Positions 23,799 through 32,582 of a DNA stretch of 64,000 nt are shown in pieces. Location: assembly GCF_026712185.1 (NCBI RefSeq), contig NZ_JAPPUX010000008.1, positions 1 to 64,000 on the forward strand, written 5' to 3'. The position numbers and the translations under genes are program-made. Each line of letters opens with the position of its first letter. Position 1 is the stretch's first letter. Origin of the DNA: Nocardioides pini (GTDB taxonomy: Bacteria > Actinomycetota > Actinomycetes > Propionibacteriales > Nocardioidaceae). A model generated the notes under the pieces. It ran no database searches and was not told the DNA's origin. It saw nothing but the letters and a program-made list of their open reading frames with translations.

Positions 23799-25055
23799 AT
23801 GCCCGGTTACCGACAGCTCTCACGCAACCGCGACTTCACGGTCCTGTGGATCGGCGACACCGTCAGCGAGCTCGGCACCGCGCTGTCGATGTTCGCGTTC
23901 CCGCTCATCGCCTACGCCCTCAGCGGATCGGCGCTCACGTCCGCGCTGGTGGAGGCCGCCTACCTCGGCGGCCTGTGCGCCACCCTGCTGCCGGCCGGCG
24001 TGCTCGCGGACCGCGTCGACCGCAAGCTGATCATGCTCGTCTCCAGCGCCTCCGGCTGCGCGGCGTACACCTCGCTCGCGGTCGCGGGGGCGATCGGCGC
24101 CCTCACCCTCCCCCACCTCGTCGCGGTCGCGCTGGTCGCGGGCGTCGCGGCCGGGGCGTTCAACCCGGCGCAGCTCTCGGCGATCCGTTCGGTCGTGTCG
24201 ACCGAGGACCTGCCGACCGCGCTCAGCCAGAACCAGGCACGCCAGCACGTCGCCTCGCTGCTCGGCGGGCCGCTCGGTGGTGCGTTGTACGCCGTCACGC
24301 GGTGGCTGCCGTTCGCGGTCGACGCGGTCACCTTCGCGGTCGCGTGCGTGACGGTCAGCCGCGTGCGCACCGACCTGTCGGCACCGCGCCGTCGCCACGA
24401 GTCGCTGCGCCGACAGCTGGGCGAGGGCTTCCGGTTCATCTGGCAGCGTCCGTTCTTCCGCACGCTGATGGTGTGGGCCTCGCTGACCAACCTGGTGACC
24501 AACGCCATCTTCTTCGTCGTCCTGATGCGCATGGTCTCCGCGGGTGTCCCCGCCGGGCAGATCGGCCTCGTCTCGCTGGCCGCGGGCCTGGGGGGCATCC
24601 TCGGCGCCGCGCTCGCGCCGAGCCTGATCCACCGGATGCCGACCGGACACCTGACCGTCCTGATCGGCTGGATGTGCTGCCTGCCCCTCGTGCCGCTGAC
24701 GGTCTCGTCGAGCGTGTGGACCGCGTGCGCGAGCACCTTCTTCCTGCTGCTGCTCAACCCGGTCGGCAACGCCGGCATCAGCTCCTACCGGATGGCCGTC
24801 ACCCCGGCCCACCTCCAGGGCCGGATCGGCTCGACCAGCCAGTTCACGTCGATGTCGGTGATGCCGCTGGCCCCGCTGCTCGGGGGCTACCTGCTCGAGC
24901 ACCAGGGCGGCACGACCGCGATCTCCGTCCTGGTCGTGGCCTCCGCGCTCCTGGCCGTCCTGCTCACCTCCAGCCGCACCATCCGGTCGGTGCCGCGCCC
25001 CTCCGAGTGGGTCAGGGCCGACGAGGAGATGGAGGCGCCCGCGCTCGCGGCCTGA
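23799..25055 (+). CDS. MFS transporter (MFS_3-type exporter)
   Basis: A 418-residue protein with about 12 membrane helices. It starts MPGYRQLSRNRDFTVLWIGD, typical of the enterobactin-exporter-like MFS_3 group. The motif-A-like loop between helices 2 and 3 reads GVLADRVDRKLIM near residues 67-79. It is probably a proton-driven drug or siderophore exporter; the substrate is unknown. ATG 23799 has TATGGT at 23787-23792 with a 6-nt gap, so the mRNA is probably leaderless and controlled by the divergent ArsR-type regulator. A perfect palindrome follows the stop. Confidence 0.88.
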   Translation: MPGYRQLSRNRDFTVLWIGDTVSELGTALSMFAFPLIAYALSGSALTSALVEAAYLGGLCATLLPAGVLADRVDRKLIMLVSSASGCAAYTSLAVAGAIGALTLPHLVAVALVAGVAAGAFNPAQLSAIRSVVSTEDLPTALSQNQARQHVASLLGGPLGGALYAVTRWLPFAVDAVTFAVACVTVSRVRTDLSAPRRRHESLRRQLGEGFRFIWQRPFFRTLMVWASLTNLVTNAIFFVVLMRMVSAGVPAGQIGLVSLAAGLGGILGAALAPSLIHRMPTGHLTVLIGWMCCLPLVPLTVSSSVWTACASTFFLLLLNPVGNAGISSYRMAVTPAHLQGRIGSTSQFTSMSVMPLAPLLGGYLLEHQGGTTAISVLVVASALLAVLLTSSRTIRSVPRPSEWVRADEEMEAPALAA

Positions 25056-25065
25056 GCCGGCTGGA

Positions 25066-25085
25066 GTCACCGGATATCCGGTGAC
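25066..25085. terminator. Perfect 20-nt palindrome behind the MFS gene
   Basis: GTCACCGGATATCCGGTGAC is fully self-complementary and starts 11 nt after the MFS stop, between convergent genes. As RNA it would fold as a short hairpin with a strained tip. It may be a weak bidirectional terminator or a protein site. Confidence 0.45.
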
Positions 25086-25143
25086 CGCCCTGCATACAGG
25101 TACAGATCCGGGGTGCAAAGCAGGGAACTCGGGTGCGAAACCC

Positions 25144-26091
25144 TCAGCCGCTGCGCGCGAAGCGGGCACCGACCTCCGCGACCTTCTCGGCCAGCTCGGG
25201 CGGCGACTCGACGACGAAGTCGGCACCCGAGGAGGCGAGCACCATCACCGGCCAGTCGAGGTCGTCGACGTTCATCTCGAGCACGCACCCGTCCCCGTCC
25301 TCGCTCACGGTCCCCCAGCGGCCCACCTGCGTGGCGAGCTGGTCGGCCGGCATCGCCAGCCGGACGCGTACGGCGTGGCGCTGGGGCATCCGACGGATGC
25401 CCTGCTGCACGAAGGCGAGGGCGTCCTCGGCCGGGAGCTCGCGTGGGCGGAAGCGCTGGCCGGTGGGCTGGGGGTCGCTGACCCGGTCGAGGCGGAAGCT
25501 GCGCCAGTCGGTGCGGTCGCGGTCCCAGGCCACGAGGTACCACCGTCGGCCGAGGGAGACCAGGCGCAGCGGCTCGACGCGGCGGTGGCTCACCTCGGCC
25601 TCGCGGGCGGCGTAGTCGAACCGCAGCAGCTCGCTGTCGCGACAGGCCTGCGCCAGCGTCGTCAGCACGACGGCGTCGACCACGGGCGCCCCCTCCCAGG
25701 GCCCGGGGGCGTCGGTCTGGGACGCGACGGCATCCATCTGCCGGCGCAGCCGCGGCGGCATCAGGGACAGCACCTTGGACAGCGCCTGCACCGACCGGTC
25801 GTCGGTCCCGGCGACCGCGCCGACGGCGGCCGTACGCAGGCCGACGGCGATCGCGACTGCCTCCTCGTCCTCCAGCAGGAGCGGTGGGAGCGACCCGCCG
25901 GCCCGCAGCTGGTAGCCGCCGGCGGCACCACGGACGGCGTCCACCGTGTAGCCGAGGTCGCGCAGCCGGTCGACGTCGCGACGGAGGGTGCGGGGGCTCA
26001 CCTCGAGCCGCTCCGAGAGCTCCGGACCCGGCCAGTAGCGGTGGGTCTGGAGCAGGGACAGCAACCGCAGCATCCGCTCGCTCGTGCTCAT
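25144..26091 (-). CDS. YafY/PafC-type WYL-domain transcriptional regulator
   Basis: A 315-residue protein. An HTH_11 domain (residues 1-60) contains PELSERLEVSPRTLRRDVDR near 23-42. The WYL domain spans about 130-225 with the ligand-binding core GRRWYLVAWDRDRTDWRSFR near 182-201, and a WCX extension ends the protein. WYL regulators respond to nucleotides or nucleic acids. It is divergent from an ABC transporter with a 17-nt palindrome in the 62-bp gap, so it probably controls that operon and itself. TAATCT at 26098-26103 lies 6 nt before its ATG (leaderless). Confidence 0.9.
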   Translation of the reverse strand: MSTSERMLRLLSLLQTHRYWPGPELSERLEVSPRTLRRDVDRLRDLGYTVDAVRGAAGGYQLRAGGSLPPLLLEDEEAVAIAVGLRTAAVGAVAGTDDRSVQALSKVLSLMPPRLRRQMDAVASQTDAPGPWEGAPVVDAVVLTTLAQACRDSELLRFDYAAREAEVSHRRVEPLRLVSLGRRWYLVAWDRDRTDWRSFRLDRVSDPQPTGQRFRPRELPAEDALAFVQQGIRRMPQRHAVRVRLAMPADQLATQVGRWGTVSEDGDGCVLEMNVDDLDWPVMVLASSGADFVVESPPELAEKVAEVGARFARSG

Positions 26092-26128
26092 GGATCCAGA
26101 TTAGGTGACAATGCGGACAGGAACTGAC

Positions 26129-26145
26129 CGCTAGGCTCCCTAGCG
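26129..26145. promoter_or_regulatory. Operator candidate between WYL regulator and ABC transporter
   Basis: CGCTAGG-CTC-CCTAGCG is a perfect 7-bp inverted repeat. Its right arm overlaps the TAGCGT box (26141-26146) that would serve as -10 for the ABC operon, so occupancy should repress transcription. Confidence 0.6.
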
Positions 26146-26153
26146 TCGGGGAC

Positions 26154-27194
26154 GTGACCTACCACCGCCAAGAAGCAACCGGACCGGCGATCGTGACGCG
26201 TGGCCTGACCCGCCACTTCACCTCGCGCAAGCAGACCGTCGAGGCCGTGCAGGGCCTCGACCTCGAGATCGGGCAGGGCGAGCTCGTGGCCTTCCTCGGC
26301 CCCAACGGCGCGGGGAAGTCGACCACCCTGCGCATGCTGACCACCCTCATCGCCCCCACCTCGGGCTCGGCGAGCGTCGCCGGCCACGACGTGGTCACGA
26401 GTCAGCGCGACGTACGCCGTGCGATCGGGTTCGTCGGCCAGGGCAACGGCGCCGGGCACCGCCAGCTCGGCCGCGACGAGCTCATCAGCCAGGGGCGGGC
26501 CCACGGCCTGGCCCGCGCCGACGCGCGGCGCCGGGCCGCCGAGCTCATCGAGGACCTCGACCTCGCCGCGGTCGCCGACCGCAAGGTGTCCTCCCTCTCC
26601 GGCGGCCAGCGTCGCCGGCTCGACATCGCGATGGGGCTCGTCCACCTCCCCCGGGTGCTCTTCCTCGACGAGCCCTCGACCGGGCTGGACCCGCAGAACC
26701 GCGCGAACCTCCAGGAGCTGATCCGGAGGCTCCACGCCGAGAGCGGCAGCACCGTGGTGCTGACCACGCACTACCTCGAGGAGGCCGACGCCCTCGCCGG
26801 TCGCGTGGTCGTCGTCGACCACGGCCGGGTGATCGCCGACGACACCGCGACCCGGCTCAAGAGCGGGCTGGGCGACCTGGTCCGGCTCGGCTTCGGCTCA
26901 CCCGGCGACTCCGCCCGGGCCGCTGCCCGGCTGGAGCGGGTGCCCGAGGCCCGCGTCGAGGTCGACGGGCAGTCCGTCGACCTGCGCGTCAAGGACGGCT
27001 CCGCGATGGTCGGTGAGCTGCTCGCCGACCTGGCCGCCGACGGCGTACCCCCGACGCGGGTGGAGGTCGCGCGCCCCACCCTCGACGACGTCTTCCTCGA
27101 CCTCACCGGTCGCAGCCTGCGCGAGACCCAGCAGTCCCCCACCACCGACGCGGACGCCCCGTCCGCCCCGACCGAGAGCGAGGTCGCAGCATGA
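26154..27194 (+). CDS. ABC transporter ATPase (DrrA/daunorubicin-resistance type)
   Basis: A 346-residue nucleotide-binding subunit. Walker A is FLGPNGAGKSTT near residues 45-56, the signature is SLSGGQRRRLD near 149, Walker B is RVLFLDEPSTGLDP near 169-182, and the switch His is in VLTTHYLEEAD near 203. The C-terminal ~100 residues match the DUF4162-like tail of DrrA proteins. With the next gene it would form a drug- or lipid-exporting ABC-2 pump. GTG 26154 has TAGCGT 7 nt upstream. The stop overlaps the permease start by 4 nt. Regulated, by position, by the divergent WYL protein. Confidence 0.92.
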   Translation: MTYHRQEATGPAIVTRGLTRHFTSRKQTVEAVQGLDLEIGQGELVAFLGPNGAGKSTTLRMLTTLIAPTSGSASVAGHDVVTSQRDVRRAIGFVGQGNGAGHRQLGRDELISQGRAHGLARADARRRAAELIEDLDLAAVADRKVSSLSGGQRRRLDIAMGLVHLPRVLFLDEPSTGLDPQNRANLQELIRRLHAESGSTVVLTTHYLEEADALAGRVVVVDHGRVIADDTATRLKSGLGDLVRLGFGSPGDSARAAARLERVPEARVEVDGQSVDLRVKDGSAMVGELLADLAADGVPPTRVEVARPTLDDVFLDLTGRSLRETQQSPTTDADAPSAPTESEVAA

Positions 27195-27937
27195 GCACCT
27201 TCGTCACCGACACCCTGAACGTGATGAACCGCGAGCTCAAGCCCGTGTGGCGCGAGCCGATGGCCGTGGTCTTCGCGATGATCCAGCCCCTGGTCTTCCT
27301 GTGCCTCTTCGCGCCGCTGCTTCCCGAGATGGCCGACGGGTCCGCGCTGCAGTGGTTCGTGCCGGGCATCGTCGCGATGACGGCGCTGATGGGCGCGTCG
27401 TTCACCGGGGCCAACCTGATGGAGGAGATGCAGTCCGGCTCGCACGAGCGGCAGCTGGTGTCCCCGCTCGGCCGACCGGCGCTGCTGGTCGGGCGCGCCC
27501 TCAAGGAGGTCGTGCCGATGCTGATGCAGGTCGCGATCATCGTCGCCGTCGTCACGCCGTTCGCCTTCGACCTGCACCTCGGCGGGGTGCTCGCGGCCGC
27601 GGTCATCCTCTCCGTCTTCAGCATCGGCGTGGGCGCGCTGTCGTTCGCGCTGGCGCTGGCGTCGAAGGGCGAGGACTGGATGTTCTGGACGGTCCAGCAG
27701 ACGCTGCTGTTCCCGACCCTCCTCACCGCGGGCGTGCTGCTGCCGGTGGACGACGCGCCCCGGTGGCTCGAGGTCGTCTCGATGCTCAACCCGATGACGT
27801 ACGTCGTCGACGCGGTCCGCGCGCTCTTCGCCGGCACCTTCCCGGTCGACGTCGTCCTGCAGGGCGTGCTCGGTGCCGGCGTCGTCGCGGCCCTCGGGCT
27901 CTGGGTCGGGGTGCGGGCGATGCGCCGCTCGAGCTGA
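27191..27937 (+). CDS. ABC-2 type permease (DrrB-like)
   Basis: A 248-residue membrane protein with six predicted helices and the ABC-2 layout: a cytoplasmic start (TLNVMNRELKPVWREPMAVV), a long central helix block, and PMTYVVDAVRALFAGTFP near residues 200-217, typical of DrrB-type permeases. It pairs with the ATPase upstream (4-nt overlap, ATGA). The substrate is unknown; the family mostly exports hydrophobic antibiotics or lipids. Confidence 0.9.
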   Translation: MSTFVTDTLNVMNRELKPVWREPMAVVFAMIQPLVFLCLFAPLLPEMADGSALQWFVPGIVAMTALMGASFTGANLMEEMQSGSHERQLVSPLGRPALLVGRALKEVVPMLMQVAIIVAVVTPFAFDLHLGGVLAAAVILSVFSIGVGALSFALALASKGEDWMFWTVQQTLLFPTLLTAGVLLPVDDAPRWLEVVSMLNPMTYVVDAVRALFAGTFPVDVVLQGVLGAGVVAALGLWVGVRAMRRSS

Positions 27938-27946
27938 CGGCCGCTC

Positions 27947-27976
27947 CAGCGATCCCCGGTCAGCCGGGGATCGCTG
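27947..27976. terminator. Bidirectional terminator between ABC operon and purL
   Basis: Arms 27947-27959 (CAGCGATCCCCGG) and 27964-27976 pair perfectly over 13 bp with a TCAG loop. It lies in the 44-bp gap between two convergent genes. Confidence 0.8.
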
Positions 27977-27981
27977 TCGAC

Positions 27982-30315
27982 TCAGGAGCCGAAAACCGCG
28001 GGGAGGGTCGCGCGCCAGGCCGCCTTGGCCTCGGCCACGGGCAGGTCGAAGGCGCCCTCGACGGAGATGGTGTCGCCGCCGGTGCGGCCGAGGGGCGTGA
28101 GGGGTACGCCGTGGCGCTGGGCGAGGTCGACCAGGGCGTCGGCCCGCTCGTCGGTCACCGTCACGAGGACCCGGGCGGTGGACTCCGAGAAGAGCGCCAC
28201 GAAGGCGTCGTCGGCGATCGGGGCGAGCGAGACCGCGACTCCGATGTCCCGGGCGAACGCGGACTCGGCGAGCGCCTGGGCCAGGCCTCCGTCGGAGAGG
28301 TCGTGGGCGCTGGTGACGACGCCGTCGCGGGCGGCGTCCTGAAGCAGCGCGGCGAGCGCCTGCTCGGCCGCGAGGTCGAGCGCCGGCGGCAGGCCGCCGA
28401 GGTGGCCGTGCACGACGTGGGCCCACTCCGAGCCGGAGAGCTCGTCGCGGGTCTCGCCGAGCAGGAACACCCGCTCGTCCGCGGCGGTGAAGCCGGTCGG
28501 CGTACGCCGGGTGACGTCGTCGATGACGCCGAGGACCGCCACGACCGGGGTCGGCAGGATCGCCGTCTCGCCGGTCTGGTTGTAGAGGCTGACGTTGCCG
28601 CCGGTGACCGGGACGCCGAGCTCCAGGCACGCGTCCTTGAGGCCGCGGCACGCCTCGGCGAACTGCCACATCACGTCCGGGTCCTCCGGCGAGCCGAAGT
28701 TCAGGCAGTCGGAGACCGCCAGCGGACGGGCACCACCGGTGGCGACGTTGCGGTAGGACTCGGCCAGCGCGAGCTGGGCGCCGGCGTAGGGGTCGAGCTT
28801 GGCGAAGCGGCCGTTGCAGTCGGTGGACACCGAGACCCCGAGGTTGGTGTCGGCGTCGACGCGCACCATGCCGGAGTCGGCGGGCTGGGCGAGGACGGTG
28901 TTGCCCTGCACGTAGCGGTCGTACTGGTCGGTGATCCAGGACTTGTCGCAGAGGTTCGGCGACGCGACGAGCTGCAGCAGCGTCGAGCGCAGCTCCTCAC
29001 CGCTCGACGGGCGCGCGAGCGCCTCGGCGCCGTCGGCCTGGAGCGCGTCCTGCCAGTCGGGCCGGGCGAAGGGGCGCTGGTAGGTCGGACCGTCGTGCGC
29101 GACCGACCGCGGGGGTACGTCGACCACGCGCTCGCCGTGCCAGTCGATGTGCAGGCGGCCGGTGTCGGTCACCTCGCCGACGACGACGGCCTCGACGTCC
29201 CACTTCTCGCAGATCGCCATGAAGGCGTCGACGTCGGCGGGCTCGACGACGGCCATCATCCGCTCCTGCGACTCGCTCATGAGGATCTCCTCGGGAGCCA
29301 GCGTGGAGTCGCGCAGCGGCACGCGGTCGAGCTCGACGTGCATGCCGCCGTCGCCCGCCGAGGCGAGCTCGGACGTGGCGCACGAGAGCCCGGCACCACC
29401 GAGGTCCTGGATGCCGGCGATGACGCCGGCGGCGAAGAGCTCGAGCGTGCACTCGATGAGCAGCTTCTCCATGAACGGGTCGCCGACCTGGACGCTGGGC
29501 CGCTTGGCCGGGCCGGTCTCGTCGAAGGTCTCGCTGGCGAGCACGGAGACGCCGCCGATGCCGTCGCCGCCGGTGCGGGCGCCGTACAGCACGACCTGGT
29601 TGCCGGCGCCGGACGCCTTGGCGAGGTGCAGGTCCTCGTGGCGGAGCACGCCCACGCAGAGGGCGTTGACGAGCGGGTTGCCGATGTAGGTCTCGTCGAA
29701 GACGGCCTCGCCGCCGATGTTGGGCAGGCCGAGGCAGTTGCCGTAGCCGCCGACGCCGGCGACGATCCCGGGCAGCACCCGCGCGGTGTCGGTGGCGTCG
29801 AGCGGGCCGAAGCGGAGCGGGTCCATCACCGCGACCGGCCGGGCGCCCATCGCGAGGATGTCGCGGACGATGCCGCCGACACCGGTGGCGGCGCCCTGGT
29901 AGGGCTCGACGAACGACGGGTGGTTGTGGCTCTCGACCTTGAACGTCACGGCGTAGCCCTGACCGATGTCGAGGACGCCGGCGTTCTCCCCGATGCCGGC
30001 CAACATCTTGCCGACCGGCGTCTCCTGCGGGATCTCGCCGAACTGCTTGAGGTGCACCTTCGTGGACTTGTAGGAGCAGTGCTCGCTCCACATCACGCTG
30101 TACATCGCGAGCTCGGAGCTCGTCGGACGACGGCCGAGGATCTCGCGGATCCGGGCGTACTCTTCGGCCTTGAGGCCGAGCTCGGCCCACGGCTGCTCGC
30201 GCTCGGCGTCGGTGGCCGCCAGGGCCACCGTGTCGAGGGTGCTGGTCGCACCGGAGGTCGTGAGACCGGCGTCGGTGGCGGGGCGGGACTGCGGGGCGGC
30301 GCTCGTGTCGGGCAC
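27982..30315 (-). CDS. purL: Phosphoribosylformylglycinamidine synthase subunit PurL
   Basis: A 777-residue small-type PurL, the ATP-dependent amidotransferase subunit of FGAM synthase (step 4 of purine synthesis). It works with PurQ (ammonia supply) and PurS, both encoded at 37.9-38.8 kb. Motifs: MWSEHCSYKSTK near residues 69-80, VESHNHPSFVEPYQGAATG near 127-145 and GGAGLSCATSEL near 306. The length is right for the three-subunit complex and shorter than the fused 1300-residue form. GTG 30315 is preceded by TAGATT at 30322-30327 with a 6-nt gap, so the message is probably leaderless. Confidence 0.96.
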   Translation of the reverse strand: MPDTSAAPQSRPATDAGLTTSGATSTLDTVALAATDAEREQPWAELGLKAEEYARIREILGRRPTSSELAMYSVMWSEHCSYKSTKVHLKQFGEIPQETPVGKMLAGIGENAGVLDIGQGYAVTFKVESHNHPSFVEPYQGAATGVGGIVRDILAMGARPVAVMDPLRFGPLDATDTARVLPGIVAGVGGYGNCLGLPNIGGEAVFDETYIGNPLVNALCVGVLRHEDLHLAKASGAGNQVVLYGARTGGDGIGGVSVLASETFDETGPAKRPSVQVGDPFMEKLLIECTLELFAAGVIAGIQDLGGAGLSCATSELASAGDGGMHVELDRVPLRDSTLAPEEILMSESQERMMAVVEPADVDAFMAICEKWDVEAVVVGEVTDTGRLHIDWHGERVVDVPPRSVAHDGPTYQRPFARPDWQDALQADGAEALARPSSGEELRSTLLQLVASPNLCDKSWITDQYDRYVQGNTVLAQPADSGMVRVDADTNLGVSVSTDCNGRFAKLDPYAGAQLALAESYRNVATGGARPLAVSDCLNFGSPEDPDVMWQFAEACRGLKDACLELGVPVTGGNVSLYNQTGETAILPTPVVAVLGVIDDVTRRTPTGFTAADERVFLLGETRDELSGSEWAHVVHGHLGGLPPALDLAAEQALAALLQDAARDGVVTSAHDLSDGGLAQALAESAFARDIGVAVSLAPIADDAFVALFSESTARVLVTVTDERADALVDLAQRHGVPLTPLGRTGGDTISVEGAFDLPVAEAKAAWRATLPAVFGS

Positions 30316-30384
30316 GGCGTCAATCTACCGGCGACGCGGACCGGGTCGGCCGCCGGTCCACCGGGCCGCGACCGGCCCCCGAGG

Positions 30385-30933
30385 TCAGGTCAGCAGACCG
30401 TCGGCGATCACCTCGAGCATCGGACGCACGGTCGCCAGCTCGAGGTCGGAGGTGTCGGCGACGGTGGCGACGCCGCCGACGAGGCGCGCGACCTGGAGGG
30501 GCGTGACGTCGTCGCGTACGGCGCCCTCCGCCCGCAGCTCGTCGAGGACCCGCCCGCTCGCCGCCTGGAGCACCTCGCACTTGCTCCGGATCGGCGAGCT
30601 CTCGTCGCCCATGGCGCCGGTGATCTTGGCCGGGCCGCCCTTGTGCACGCTGATCAGCCGGACGTACTCCTCGAACCAGTTGAGGAGGCGGTCTCGGGGG
30701 GCTCCCTCGTGGGTGAGCGCCTTGTCGGCGGTGTCCTGCACGTGGTCGACCCAGGCCTGCATGACCGCGTCGATGAGGTCGTCCCGGGTCGGGAAGTGCC
30801 GGTAGAGCGTGCCCGGTCCGACGCCGGCCTGCTTGGCGATCAGGTCCAGGGGCGCGTCGTAGCCCTGCTCGCGGAACACCTGACGGGCCACCTCGACGAT
30901 GCGGTCACGGTTGCGCTGGGCGTCGGCACGCAC
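30385..30933 (-). CDS. TetR family transcriptional regulator
   Basis: A 182-residue repressor-type protein. The HTH is in the first 55 residues (PLDLIAKQAGVGPGTLYRHF near 30-49), followed by a helical ligand domain. GTG 30933 with AAGGGA upstream gives the normal TetR length; the longer frame reaches into the neighbouring gene's promoter. It is divergent from an EmrB-type MFS exporter, and the gap holds a perfect 17-nt palindrome plus a second half-similar site. It therefore most likely represses the exporter until an exported compound binds. Confidence 0.9.
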   Translation of the reverse strand: MRADAQRNRDRIVEVARQVFREQGYDAPLDLIAKQAGVGPGTLYRHFPTRDDLIDAVMQAWVDHVQDTADKALTHEGAPRDRLLNWFEEYVRLISVHKGGPAKITGAMGDESSPIRSKCEVLQAASGRVLDELRAEGAVRDDVTPLQVARLVGGVATVADTSDLELATVRPMLEVIADGLLT

Positions 30934-30959
30934 GGGAAATTCCCTTCGGATCTTGCTAA

Positions 30960-31007
30960 ACGGAGACAGTCTCCGTATTGTCGTGGAGGAAGCGGAGTCA
31001 CCCTCCG
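30960..31007. promoter_or_regulatory. TetR operator region in front of the MFS exporter
   Basis: ACGGAGAC-A-GTCTCCGT (30960-30976) is a perfect inverted repeat. CGGAG-TCACC-CTCCG (30993-31007) is a second, related one 16 nt further on. A TACTGT box near 31012 could be the -10 of the exporter. Two stacked sites are common for TetR-type control. Confidence 0.65.
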
Positions 31008-31054
31008 GATCTACTGTACCTCGGTTCCACGGAGCCAGAACAGGACTGCACCTC

Positions 31055-32530
31055 ATGTCATCCACCACCTCCCTGCTCCCGCAGGGATCCCGGCACGAGC
31101 TCCCGACCGAGCTGCCGCCGCAGGCCGGCCGCGCCGCCGCCGGCATCGCGATCGTCCTGGTCGCCCAGCTGATGATCGTGCTCGACGCCACGGTCGTGAA
31201 CGTCGCGCTCCCGCGCATCGATGCCGACCTCGCCTTCGGTCCCGCGTCCCTGTCGTGGGTCCTCAACGCCTACACGCTCGCCTTCGGCGGGCTCCTGCTC
31301 CTCGGCGGACGCCTCGGCGACGTCCTCGGCCGCCGCCGCACCTTCGAGGTCGGGCTCGCCGTCTTCACCGTCGCCTCCGCGCTCGGCGGGCTCGCCCAGA
31401 CTCCGGGCCAGCTCGTGGCGACGCGCGCGCTCCAGGGCGTCGGCGCCGCCCTCGCCGCACCGAGCGTGCTGGCCCTGCTGACCACGAGCGCCCCCGACGA
31501 CGCGGCCCGCAACCGCGCCCTCGCGCTCTTCGGAGCCGTCTCCTCGGGCGGCGCCTCCATCGGCCTCGTCCTGGGCGGCCTGCTCACCGACGTCGGCTCG
31601 TGGCGGTGGACGCTCTTCATCAACGTGCCCCTCGGGATCGTCGTGCTGCTGCTCGTGGGCCGCTTCGTCGACGAGACCGCACGTCGTCCCGGACGCTTCG
31701 ACCTCGTCGGTGCCGCGAGCGCGACGGTCGGCGCCGTGTCCCTCGTGTGGGCCCTCATCGGTGCCCCCGAGCACGGCTGGGGCTCGGCGCGCACCGTGGC
31801 CGGCTTCGTCCTCGGTGCCGCACTGCTCCTGCTGCTGGCCCGCACCGAGGCCCGGCACCCGCACCCGATGGTGCAGCCGCACCTGGTCCGCAACCGTCGC
31901 CGCGTGGGCGCCCTCGTCGCGATGGCACTGGTCGTCGGCGCGAACCTGTCGATGTTCTTCCTGGTCGTCCAGTACGCGCAGACCGTGCTCGGCTTCGGGC
32001 CGCTGATGTCGGGCGTGGCGTTCCTGCCCTTCAGCCTCGGCATCTTCGCGATGTCGCGGGTGACCCCGTGGCTCATCGGCACGGTGGGACCGCGCGCGAT
32101 GGTGCTGACCGGCACGGGTGCGCTCGCGCTCGGCTACGCCTGGCTCAGCGCCGCGGGGACGGACGGCACCTACCTCGGCACCGTCTTCGGTCCGATGGTG
32201 ATCGCCGGTCTCGCCACCGGCCTCGTGTTCATGCCGATCACGGTCACCGTCCTCGCCGGCGTCGAGCCCGAGCACGCCGGCGCGGCGTCCGGTCTCCTGC
32301 AGACCACCCAGCAGCTCGGCAGCGCCGTCGGCGTGGCCGTCATCGTCTCGGTGTACGCGGCCGGGGCGGTGCCGGGCCAGCTGGTGCCCGGGCTGCAGGC
32401 GGCCTTCCTCACCTCGGCCGGCTTCGCCGCGCTGGCGCTCGTCGTGACGGCGGCCCTGCTCCGGGCGCCCGCGCCGCAGGTCGTCGAGCTCGTCGACCGC
32501 GAGCAAGAGGCCGTGGCCGAGGCGGCCTGA
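31055..32530 (+). CDS. EmrB/QacA-type (DHA2) MFS drug exporter
   Basis: A 491-residue protein with about 14 membrane helices. Helix 1 carries LMIVLDATVVNVALPRI near residues 40-56, the DHA2 motif with its membrane-embedded Asp. Motif A, GGRLGDVLGRRRTF, is near 86-99. Motif C is in helix 5 (SSGGASIGLVLGGLL). It should export toxic organic compounds in exchange for protons. Start at ATG 31055 behind AGGA, ~30 nt after the presumed transcription start. Control by the adjacent TetR regulator is likely from the operator arrangement. Confidence 0.92.
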   Translation: MSSTTSLLPQGSRHELPTELPPQAGRAAAGIAIVLVAQLMIVLDATVVNVALPRIDADLAFGPASLSWVLNAYTLAFGGLLLLGGRLGDVLGRRRTFEVGLAVFTVASALGGLAQTPGQLVATRALQGVGAALAAPSVLALLTTSAPDDAARNRALALFGAVSSGGASIGLVLGGLLTDVGSWRWTLFINVPLGIVVLLLVGRFVDETARRPGRFDLVGAASATVGAVSLVWALIGAPEHGWGSARTVAGFVLGAALLLLLARTEARHPHPMVQPHLVRNRRRVGALVAMALVVGANLSMFFLVVQYAQTVLGFGPLMSGVAFLPFSLGIFAMSRVTPWLIGTVGPRAMVLTGTGALALGYAWLSAAGTDGTYLGTVFGPMVIAGLATGLVFMPITVTVLAGVEPEHAGAASGLLQTTQQLGSAVGVAVIVSVYAAGAVPGQLVPGLQAAFLTSAGFAALALVVTAALLRAPAPQVVELVDREQEAVAEAA

Positions 32531-32540
32531 CCGCTCGGGT

Positions 32541-32582
32541 GGAGCCCCGTCGGGTCGGCCGCGCGCCTACCGGCGGGGCTCC
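32541..32582. terminator. Terminator overlapping the 3' end of the next, convergent gene
   Basis: Arms 32541-32553 (GGAGCCCCGTCGG) and 32570-32582 pair over 13 bp with one G-T pair; the loop is 16 nt. The minus-strand gene's TAG (32567-32569) is in the loop and its last codons form the stem. Confidence 0.65.
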
